The notes under the pieces: model-generated
The model's input: the letters and a program-made list of their open reading frames with translations, nothing else
Databases searched by the model: none
Told to the model about the DNA's origin: nothing
Program-made: the position numbers and the translations under genes
NCBI RefSeq assembly: GCF_032154225.1
Contig: NZ_JALDYF010000005.1
Location: 124,001-188,000, forward strand
DNA length: 64,000 nucleotides
Source of the DNA: Psychrobacillus sp032154225
GTDB taxonomy: Bacteria; Bacillota; Bacilli; Bacillales_A; Planococcaceae
Direction of reading: 5' to 3'
Shown here: piece after piece, positions 53,785-61,698 of the stretch
Position numbering within the stretch: position 1 is the stretch's first letter
How the letters are laid out: every line of letters starts with the position of its first letter

Positions 53785-54900
53785 TTATTTTCCAGCAAAA
53801 AACTCAGCAATTTTCTCTACAACGTATTGTTGTTGTTCTTCTTTAAGTTCTGGGAACATTGGTAAAGAAAGTGCCTCATTTGCAGCTTTTTCTGTTTTAG
53901 GGAAATCCCCTTGTTTATATCCTAGGCTTTCAAAAACAGGTTGTAGATGCAATGGTAGTGGGTAGTAAATCATTGTCGACACGCCATTTTCTTCTAAGTA
54001 CGTGCGTAGTTCATCACGTCGCTCAGTCAAAATAGTGTATTGATGGAATACATGATAAAAACCTTCTACTTTAACAGGAGTTTTTACAAACTCAGCTACT
54101 TTTTCATTTAATAAATTTGTATAAAAATCTGCATGTTTTCTACGTTGCTCTCCCCATGAATCTAAGTGAGGGAACTTCACGTTTAATACAGCCGCTTGCA
54201 TTTCATCCAAACGACTATTGTAACCAAGTACATGGTGGTAATATTTTGGTTTACTTCCGTGTACACGAATTACACGGCTTTTTTCAGCGATATCGTCATT
54301 ATTTGTAACGACCATACCTGCATCACCATAAGCTCCAAGGTTTTTCGTAGGGAAGAAGCTATACGTTGCAGCGTCTCCAAGTTCACCTACTGAATATTCT
54401 CCTTGTTTCGCTCCAATTGCTTGTGCAGCATCTTCTATAACCACTAGGTTATGCTTATCTGCTATTTCACGAATTCGTACCATATCTGCCATTTGTCCAT
54501 ATAAATGGACAGGAATGATTGCTTTCGTTTTATCTGTAATATGTTTTTCAATTTCTTCCGGATCTAAGTTAAAAGAAACAGGATCTATATCTGCATAAAC
54601 AGGTTTTGCCCCTGCTCTTACGATTGCTCCGCCAGTTGCGAAAAAAGTAAATGGAGTTGTAATAACCTCATCGCCTTCACCAATCCCTGCTGCTTGTAGA
54701 GCAATATGAATTGCATCACTACCATTGCCACATCCAATACCATGGGCAGCATGGCTATACTTGGCTATATCCTCTTCTAACTTTTTCACATTGCTTCCAA
54801 GGATAAAGTGCGAACTAGTCATAACACCATCTAAAGCTTCTAATACTTCACTTCTTAATGTAGCGTATTGCTCAGATAAATCTAACATAGGGACTTTCAT
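53785..54900 (-). CDS. UDP-3-keto-sugar aminotransferase (WbpE/WlbC-like)
   Basis: A 371-residue DegT/DnrJ/EryC1 aminotransferase. The PLP lysine is K186 in FFPTKNLGAYGD, and IEDAAQAIGA carries the cofactor aspartate. MLDLSEQYATLRSEV and FFPTKNLGAYGDAG match the WbpE/WlbC branch, which aminates UDP-3-keto-GlcNAcA. It precedes the wzz-like gene. Confidence 0.9.
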   Translation of the reverse strand: MKVPMLDLSEQYATLRSEVLEALDGVMTSSHFILGSNVKKLEEDIAKYSHAAHGIGCGNGSDAIHIALQAAGIGEGDEVITTPFTFFATGGAIVRAGAKPVYADIDPVSFNLDPEEIEKHITDKTKAIIPVHLYGQMADMVRIREIADKHNLVVIEDAAQAIGAKQGEYSVGELGDAATYSFFPTKNLGAYGDAGMVVTNNDDIAEKSRVIRVHGSKPKYYHHVLGYNSRLDEMQAAVLNVKFPHLDSWGEQRRKHADFYTNLLNEKVAEFVKTPVKVEGFYHVFHQYTILTERRDELRTYLEENGVSTMIYYPLPLHLQPVFESLGYKQGDFPKTEKAANEALSLPMFPELKEEQQQYVVEKIAEFFAGK

Positions 54901-54958
54901 GTCATTTACACCAACCTATCAATAAATTAATTATTTTTTTATTATGTGAAAAGCACAA

Positions 54959-56032
54959 CTAATTGCGCTTATACCCAACTACTTTTCGGAAAATAGAAAT
55001 GATCGGTCTAAATTCTTCATTCACAAGACCTATTTTTTCTGCAATAATTTCAAACGCTATTAAGATGAATACGACGATAAAAATAGCCCATCTTAACGTA
55101 AGTGTTTCAAATGTAATTGCAGTAATACTAAATATCAATCCAAACCCATATATAACTAGTACAGTGTCTCGATGAGATAATCCAAGCGCTAATAGTCTAT
55201 GATGCAAATGAGACTTATCAGCAGCATGTATCGGCTGCCTATTTACAAGTCTACGAATAATCGCAAACGACGTATCAAAAATTGGCACACCTAAAATCAT
55301 AATTGGTACAACAAAGCTAAACAATGTCACACTTTTGTATAAACCTAATAAAGACAATATAGAAATCGAATATCCTAAAAACATAGACCCTGTGTCACCC
55401 ATGAAAATTTTCGCTGGGTAAAAGTTATGGAAAAGGAATCCAAGTGTACTACCTAATAATATTAATGAAAGAGATAGGATAAGCATTTTATCACCTGAGA
55501 AAGCTAAAAATGCAATACTCGCAAATACAATCGAAGATATACCTGCTGATAAGCCATCTAAGCCGTCAATTAAATTAATGGCGTTCGTAATAGCTAGTAT
55601 CCAAATGAGTGTAACAACATAAGAAAATATCCCAAGATGAAATACACCTAAAAACGGAATATTTAACACTTCTATTGTTAAGCCACTTCCCATAACTGCA
55701 CATGCAGCAAGAATTTGACCTAATAATTTAATCTTTGCAGATAGTTCATATTTGTCATCTATTATTCCCAAAACAATAATGATTAATGCACCAACAATTA
55801 TTCCAGTAATTTTTGCTTCGTATAGTCCTGCAACAAAATAGCCAACTACGACTGCAATAAAAATTGCAAGTCCACCTAATCTAGGCATCACATTTGCATG
55901 AACTTTTCGTTCTGACGGTTTATCAACTGCTCCTATAATATGTGCCAGTTTAATAACTAATGGTGTGATAGCAATAGCAGTCGCCATAGATACGATAAAA
56001 GCAAGAAGTAATTTTATATCCAAAAATATCAT
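54959..56032 (-). CDS. tagO: Undecaprenyl-phosphate GlcNAc-1-phosphate transferase (TagO/WecA)
   Basis: A 357-residue multi-TM protein of the MraY/WecA family. It contains PSERKVHANVMPRLGG, NLIDGLDGLSAGI, GFLFHNFYPAKIFMGDTGSM and the HAADKSHLHHRLL loop. It starts polymer synthesis by loading GlcNAc-1-phosphate on the lipid carrier. In Bacillus tagO also lies near degSU. It is the first gene of the polymer locus, so the polymer should begin with GlcNAc. Confidence 0.94.
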   Translation of the reverse strand: MIFLDIKLLLAFIVSMATAIAITPLVIKLAHIIGAVDKPSERKVHANVMPRLGGLAIFIAVVVGYFVAGLYEAKITGIIVGALIIIVLGIIDDKYELSAKIKLLGQILAACAVMGSGLTIEVLNIPFLGVFHLGIFSYVVTLIWILAITNAINLIDGLDGLSAGISSIVFASIAFLAFSGDKMLILSLSLILLGSTLGFLFHNFYPAKIFMGDTGSMFLGYSISILSLLGLYKSVTLFSFVVPIMILGVPIFDTSFAIIRRLVNRQPIHAADKSHLHHRLLALGLSHRDTVLVIYGFGLIFSITAITFETLTLRWAIFIVVFILIAFEIIAEKIGLVNEEFRPIISIFRKVVGYKRN

Positions 56033-56167
56033 CCTTGTTTTTTATATATTTGTAATGCTTGTTGAGTTCTTAATTCAATAGACGTAATAGTAACATGAAA
56101 GTTTCTTCAATTACTGATTATACTATAAAAATAGCGAAGTAAACAAATTTAATATAAAGAAAGAAAA

Positions 56168-56210
56168 GACTGACTTTTCGCCATGCATTAGCGAAAGTCA
56201 GTCTCTTTTA
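56168..56210 (-). terminator. Terminator after the 136-residue gene
   Basis: A GACTGACTTTCGC/GCGAAAAGTCAGTC stem with a 9-nt loop, ending in T-rich sequence on the minus strand, a few bases past the stop of the small gene. Confidence 0.75.
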
Positions 56211-56216
56211 CTTCGA

Positions 56217-56627
56217 TTAGGAAAAATCTGGCCAGTTTACTTGAAATTCGTCACCATCAATTTGTTCTAATGTACGATATTTGAATGGAATCAACTCATT
56301 CATATTCAATTCTTCTAGCGCTCTTTCTAGTGGTAACAATTGAAAACTATCGTCTTCTTCAATTATCAAATATGCGCCTTCTACTTTTCCTTTTTCTTTC
56401 GTATTCACACGAATAAAAGCAGGGAAAAATAAATCATTATTTGATTGAATAATAGAAGTAGCAAGTACTATATTTTTACCATCTGAAACTAAATTATCTT
56501 GATCTATCTTTTCAAATACTTTTAGTGCCCACGCCTGGCGTTTATAGTACCCTATAACTTTTGGGGTATTTCCTTCCGTAGAAGAACCAGATAATTTATT
56601 TTCTTTACTTTTTTCTCCCGAAGCCAT
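56217..56627 (-). CDS. Hypothetical protein
   Basis: A 136-residue protein, no signal peptide or TM segment, with a Ser/Lys-rich N-terminal 20 residues and a mixed alpha-beta body (VIGYYKRQAWALKVFEKI, LLPLERALEELNM). I recognise no family. It has its own terminator and lies between tagO and the NAGPA-type gene on the minus strand. Confidence 0.65.
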   Translation of the reverse strand: MASGEKSKENKLSGSSTEGNTPKVIGYYKRQAWALKVFEKIDQDNLVSDGKNIVLATSIIQSNNDLFFPAFIRVNTKEKGKVEGAYLIIEEDDSFQLLPLERALEELNMNELIPFKYRTLEQIDGDEFQVNWPDFS

Positions 56628-56717
56628 GTACTTCCCTCCACAGTTTGCAAAAATCCATACTGATTACGTTATCATACATCAAAATCGTTCGCAACTACTA
56701 TTACTAGTTACTAAGCA

Positions 56718-59225
56718 TTAATCTTTGTAAATCGCCTGGATATCATCAATGATGATTTCACCAGAAGATTTTTTTGCATTTTCAGTTTGCATAAAACGGA
56801 CAGGTAAATCCATTTTAAGTGGATAAGATAATCCAGCTGGTACTTCCGTTTCAACAAACTGCCAATCTGTCCAATTTACATCTTTGCTAAGATCAAGTTG
56901 AACTGTCTTACCAGTTGCATCTACTAGTTGAGCTCGTAACCAGTTTCCTTTTCCGTCACCTTTAACCCACATACCAATTTTCTTTGGAGGTACACTAATT
57001 GTTAATTGTGTTTTAGCTTTTACATATGCACCTGAAGTTCCAGTTGTATTTGTAAAGTCATACACTAGTTTCAACGCTTTTGTCCCATCTCGATCATTTG
57101 CTACTCCTTGAACAGAAACTGAGTTTACCCGGTCTCCTGTAGCTTCATAATTTAATATACCTTTATTAAATGATTCTAATATTGTAGGAGAAACTTCCCC
57201 AACAATTACTGGTACTGTGATAGATTTCGTGCCATATTTCACGACAATCGTCCCAATACCATCTTTGGCTTGTGCTGTAAATTTACCATTAGGTTGAATT
57301 GTTCCTGCTGTAGTAGTCCAACTAAAAGCTGATGCTTCTGTCAGTACAGCTTGTCCATTTTTCATACCGCTAGCAGCCAATTGAATCGATTGACCTTTTT
57401 GCACTTGCAGATAACTTTCTGAAAGCTTGATATCATCTAATGTGTTCGTAACTTTCAATTGAATATTTGTTGTCTTTCCGTCATACGTTACAACTCCTGG
57501 ATATGTACCAGGTCCAGCTGTAACTACTTGCTTACCACCTTCTGATTTCAAAATAGTAGAAGTTACTTTCCCTTTACCAGAAATCGGCACTGGATTCATA
57601 TATTGATCTATCCCTTTTACCGCAACGGATAGATCACTATAAGCCGCTCCTTGGAACACCTCTACCGTACTTGAAGAAGGCGTAATTGTCATAACTGCAC
57701 TTGTTTTATATTTACTAATAAACAATAATGAATTCGCAACCGCACGCTCTGCTCCATCCGAAGGTTTATTTGCAACTGTTACTTTGTTGTTTCCAAGTTC
57801 TCGAACAACTACAGTAGAGGAACCGCCACCGTCAAAAGTCATTGCGTACTGCGCCCCTAAATCTTTCATTAGTTTAGCAGTATTTTGTAAAGTTAAGCCT
57901 TTACTCTTCGTTGTTCTCCCATCAATAACTGCTGTGAAAATACTACCATCTTTTTTCACTCCAATTGCTGTACGTGGAGCAATACCTGGAGTAGTAATTG
58001 TTTGAAGTACACCATTTTTCACTAAATGATATCGTCCACTTACTGATTCTCGAACACTGTTCCATTCAGCCGGAGTAAAGCTTGTACTTATCTCTACTTT
58101 GTCTCCTACTTGGAGATTTTTCAAAAAGTCACTTGCAAAGTTATGACCTGATAAAATAATCTCACCTGAACTTAACGCTGCATTTCCAGCACCAGTCATA
58201 TTCTCTGTAACAGTTCCTGTTAAAACTTCTGCTCCATTTAACTTACCGGATTCTACTTTCACACGAACTTCTGTACCAAGCTCATTTGTGCCTGTAGTTC
58301 CAGCAAAATCTCTCGTATAAACAACTAAATGATTAGCAGATCTCTTTCTATTAACCGAATTAATGGCATAAGATTGGCCATTTACAGATAGATTCATAGC
58401 TACTTGAGGGGCACCTATTATCGCTTTACCAGTATCAGTGATTCCTAAAACAGCTAAATCACTAAGAGCAGTTTGAGGCGTAGACACGATAGAACCACCA
58501 ATCATCATTAAATCTATTGGCTGCCCTTGCTTATCAAAGTAATCACCATTTACTCCAGCAACAACGTGATATGAATCATTTTGTGCTACACTGTTTGCTT
58601 GAGAAGACGTTGACTCAAACCCAATCACTTGATCTTTCGCAAGCTCTGCCTTCATTTCGATATTAGCTGTTTTCCCATCATAGTCGACGACAAAAACATT
58701 TTGTTTACCATTTGTTCCATCTACATCAAAGAACTTTTTTCGAACGCCAGGAGCGATTTGTGTAATAGACTGATTCACAACTTTCCCAATACTTAAGTTC
58801 GGTTTTGCTTCCGTAGGAAATAAATTAGATGAACCATTACTTGGTGGTGTCACTGTACCTTGGCCTTGTGCAAGTTCTAATTCTCGTAACTTCGCTTTAG
58901 AAGGAGTACGGTAATCTACGTACCCTTCTACTTTCGTAATATACATATTTCCACCAAGACCATATTGACCACCGTATAAGTTATCGTAGCGGTACACTCT
59001 GTATTGCTCTCCCGGTTTTAATATTCTTTCAAAAACAAGTCCATCAGCAGTACGTTTCCATAGATTAATAGGTTTAATCACTTTGATTTTACCTGCTTGC
59101 CCAGGAACCATTAAAATACCGTCCCAATAGACTTTTTTCGCTTGAGCTTCCACTTGGCTAGGCTGAAATACTATTCCACTGACAATCGCAAACATAATAA
59201 CAAGGTAAATCAATTTTTGTTTCAT
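56718..59225 (-). CDS. Secreted phosphodiester glycosidase (NAGPA family) with C-terminal carbohydrate-binding module
   Basis: An 835-residue exported protein. After the signal peptide comes a domain (28-115) with YWDGILMVPGQAGK, LGGNMYI and TPSKAKLREL, also present in the CAP protein at 32.3 kb. Residues ~170-510 are a NAGPA domain (VVAGVNGDYFDKQG, TFDGGGSSTVVV), followed by Ig-like repeats and a C-terminal jelly-roll module (VKGDGKGNWLRAQL, IIIDDIQ). NAGPA enzymes uncap GlcNAc-phosphodiesters, so it may trim wall glycans. Confidence 0.88.
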   Translation of the reverse strand: MKQKLIYLVIMFAIVSGIVFQPSQVEAQAKKVYWDGILMVPGQAGKIKVIKPINLWKRTADGLVFERILKPGEQYRVYRYDNLYGGQYGLGGNMYITKVEGYVDYRTPSKAKLRELELAQGQGTVTPPSNGSSNLFPTEAKPNLSIGKVVNQSITQIAPGVRKKFFDVDGTNGKQNVFVVDYDGKTANIEMKAELAKDQVIGFESTSSQANSVAQNDSYHVVAGVNGDYFDKQGQPIDLMMIGGSIVSTPQTALSDLAVLGITDTGKAIIGAPQVAMNLSVNGQSYAINSVNRKRSANHLVVYTRDFAGTTGTNELGTEVRVKVESGKLNGAEVLTGTVTENMTGAGNAALSSGEIILSGHNFASDFLKNLQVGDKVEISTSFTPAEWNSVRESVSGRYHLVKNGVLQTITTPGIAPRTAIGVKKDGSIFTAVIDGRTTKSKGLTLQNTAKLMKDLGAQYAMTFDGGGSSTVVVRELGNNKVTVANKPSDGAERAVANSLLFISKYKTSAVMTITPSSSTVEVFQGAAYSDLSVAVKGIDQYMNPVPISGKGKVTSTILKSEGGKQVVTAGPGTYPGVVTYDGKTTNIQLKVTNTLDDIKLSESYLQVQKGQSIQLAASGMKNGQAVLTEASAFSWTTTAGTIQPNGKFTAQAKDGIGTIVVKYGTKSITVPVIVGEVSPTILESFNKGILNYEATGDRVNSVSVQGVANDRDGTKALKLVYDFTNTTGTSGAYVKAKTQLTISVPPKKIGMWVKGDGKGNWLRAQLVDATGKTVQLDLSKDVNWTDWQFVETEVPAGLSYPLKMDLPVRFMQTENAKKSSGEIIIDDIQAIYKD

Positions 59226-59282
59226 TTATTGTGAATCTCCTTTGTTTCCTAGAGCAATATTATTTTTGTTGCTCTTCTTTTT

Positions 59283-61505
59283 TTAGCGATTTTTTTCGAT
59301 TGTGTATCTCCATAAATTACTTCCCTCATAATAGTACAGATCTCCATTCAAATCTTTCACTAAGCCGTAAACACCGCTATCTTTCAACCATTCTACTTCT
59401 AGATTATCTTTTGTTACTCTAAACAATTTCCCTTCAACACTTCCATAAATAGAACCATCGCCGCTATCTATAATTTCTGCATTGCGGAATCTACCTGATA
59501 TTGTTGGTAATAACTCCACTGTTCTGACTTCTGTCGACTCATCCGTATAAGAAAACAGCTTTCCATCCGCCATTCCCCAAACTTTATTATTTTGATCTAC
59601 CAATAAACTTGTAATCATACTTGCGCTGAAAGGAAGTTGGATATACTTTTTCACATCAGGATTACTTCTATTAAAATAGAATAAGCGCGCTCCCCTTGGA
59701 TTCACTTGTTGATTTGCGTGAATTGAAGTACCACCAAATACTTCCGTTCCTCTAGTAACTAAAGAACTAATACTTTGGTTGTAAATAAAGTTTTCAAGAA
59801 CTTCTACATTTCCAGTTATCGTGTCATAAAAAGCTAAGGCTCCACCACCAACACTTGTATCCGGTAATGTTCCAAAAATAATTTCTTTTCCGCCATTATA
59901 CGGCGTAACAGCTGTTGTTCTTTCTTGTCCATATTGACTCATTCGGATAACTTCTTTCGGATTTGCCGGATTCCAAGGAAGTGAACGATCATATACTAGT
60001 AATCTAGCTAAAGGATAAGCACCGATATACAATGTGTTATTAATATCAAACATTGACTCAATTTGACTAATATTTCTATATAATTCTTTATCCCCAGTTT
60101 CTACATCGTATATTCCAAGGCCACCAGACATATATCCATTTGCAAATACTTTTGTGCCATCCGAACTTGCTTCTAGTGTATATAACTCTACTGGCTGCTC
60201 TGGTAATTTAAATTGCAAATAACTCATCGTTCCAGTTTTTGGATTGTACTCAAATAATTGCCCCAAATTATCAACCATTCCAGACAACAACCATTCTTTA
60301 GAATCCTCAGTTGTATTATTTTCTACATTTGGCAATCCCGTTTCATTTGAAGGTGTTTCAATTGTTGTGTCTACTTCTATACCTCTACCTTCCAAAACTC
60401 TTTTTAAATCAAAAGGTAATTTCGGCTTTTTCACTTCTTGTTTAACTTCATTTGTTCCTTTTAATACGAAATCTAGATTAATTGCTTCTGTTCCCTTAGG
60501 TAAAAACAAGCCTAATTCCGTATGCTCTTTTGTTTCAAAAGTATATTTTATTAGTTGCTGATCTTTTGTGTAATATAGAGCATCCCCTTCAGGTGAAACA
60601 GCAGAAACTGTTTTTGATTTCAACTCAAATTCATCAACAATTTTCAACGTTTTTCTATCAAAAATAACCGCTATATTAGAAGGGTGTAATCTAGCAATAA
60701 TATATTTATCTGTTAGCACCATATCTTGCGCATATTTTTCAGACATATATTTTGCAGGCAAAAATGAAGTGAAGTTTTTAGTTCCACGTTTTTTTACTAA
60801 TAAATCCATCGGAGAGCCGATTGCAACAAATACTTCATCCGTTTCTTCATCCGCTACGATTGCTTTTACAAATTCTCTTCTTTTACGTACTTGCCCAAAG
60901 TCTTCTATTTCTTTTGTCTCTAAATCCATTGCAATTAGTGATCCACCATATGCAGAACCGGCATATAATTTATTTCCTTCGATGATCAAATCTTGAATAG
61001 ATGTGTCGCTCTTGTTCGAAAAAATGCTACCATGTTTTTCAAATTTTTCTGTATTAGGATCATAACTATATAAAACACTTGATACAGATCCACCAATCCA
61101 AAGCTTGCCATTCTCATCGATGTCTAATCCCCATGCACTTTTGGAATCTTCTAACGTAAAAGTATGTACAGTTTCTTTCGTTTGATAGTCTACTACGACT
61201 AACGCTGCCGGAGAACCATGCATGATGTAATAAATAAAGTACTCTCCTGCTTTGTTTGCAGCAATTTTAGATGAAATAGCCGATGACTTGAAAATCATTG
61301 GTCCTAAATTTTCATAGCCCTCTTCCACGACTTCTTCTTTTGTTTCTTCTTCCACTGCATTTTCTAACCATTCTTCCACATTTTCTTCTACTTCAATAAT
61401 TTCTTCTGTTTCTACTGGTGGAGTCGTTAAATCTTCTGCATACGCAAAACTCCCTACAGGTAAAGCTAAGGAAACCGCCATCATAGATATTAATATTTTC
61501 TTCAA
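59283..61505 (-). CDS. Secreted beta-propeller protein
   Basis: A 740-residue exported protein with signal peptide (cleaved near YAEDL) and an acidic Glu-rich linker (about 25-60). The rest is a string of four-stranded repeats of the WD/NHL/SMP-30 type (GLDIDENGKLWIGG, LYAGSAYGGSLIAMDLETK, KVFANGYMSGGLGIYDVETG), probably two propellers separated near residue 380. No catalytic motif is visible; binding at the surface is most likely. It points away from secA2. Confidence 0.8.
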   Translation of the reverse strand: MKKILISMMAVSLALPVGSFAYAEDLTTPPVETEEIIEVEENVEEWLENAVEEETKEEVVEEGYENLGPMIFKSSAISSKIAANKAGEYFIYYIMHGSPAALVVVDYQTKETVHTFTLEDSKSAWGLDIDENGKLWIGGSVSSVLYSYDPNTEKFEKHGSIFSNKSDTSIQDLIIEGNKLYAGSAYGGSLIAMDLETKEIEDFGQVRKRREFVKAIVADEETDEVFVAIGSPMDLLVKKRGTKNFTSFLPAKYMSEKYAQDMVLTDKYIIARLHPSNIAVIFDRKTLKIVDEFELKSKTVSAVSPEGDALYYTKDQQLIKYTFETKEHTELGLFLPKGTEAINLDFVLKGTNEVKQEVKKPKLPFDLKRVLEGRGIEVDTTIETPSNETGLPNVENNTTEDSKEWLLSGMVDNLGQLFEYNPKTGTMSYLQFKLPEQPVELYTLEASSDGTKVFANGYMSGGLGIYDVETGDKELYRNISQIESMFDINNTLYIGAYPLARLLVYDRSLPWNPANPKEVIRMSQYGQERTTAVTPYNGGKEIIFGTLPDTSVGGGALAFYDTITGNVEVLENFIYNQSISSLVTRGTEVFGGTSIHANQQVNPRGARLFYFNRSNPDVKKYIQLPFSASMITSLLVDQNNKVWGMADGKLFSYTDESTEVRTVELLPTISGRFRNAEIIDSGDGSIYGSVEGKLFRVTKDNLEVEWLKDSGVYGLVKDLNGDLYYYEGSNLWRYTIEKNR

Positions 61506-61698
61506 AACTTAAAAACCCCTCTCTGCATTTTATTTTACCATTAATATCAATACAGTAACATTTAAAACCTAAGGATGTAATATAATTGAAATATTCATAA
61601 GAAATTCACATTCCTTTCTGTTTGCAAAATCTAGTAAATGCTTGCCTTTATTTTTCATGTTATAATAAACACATGAAAACACAGTAGGGAGAATGACG
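61506..61698. other. Divergent intergenic region upstream of secA2
   Basis: 193 bp between the beta-propeller gene (minus) and secA2 (plus). It is AT-rich with no clear promoter match or operator, and open reading frames in it have no ribosome-binding site. Confidence 0.5.
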
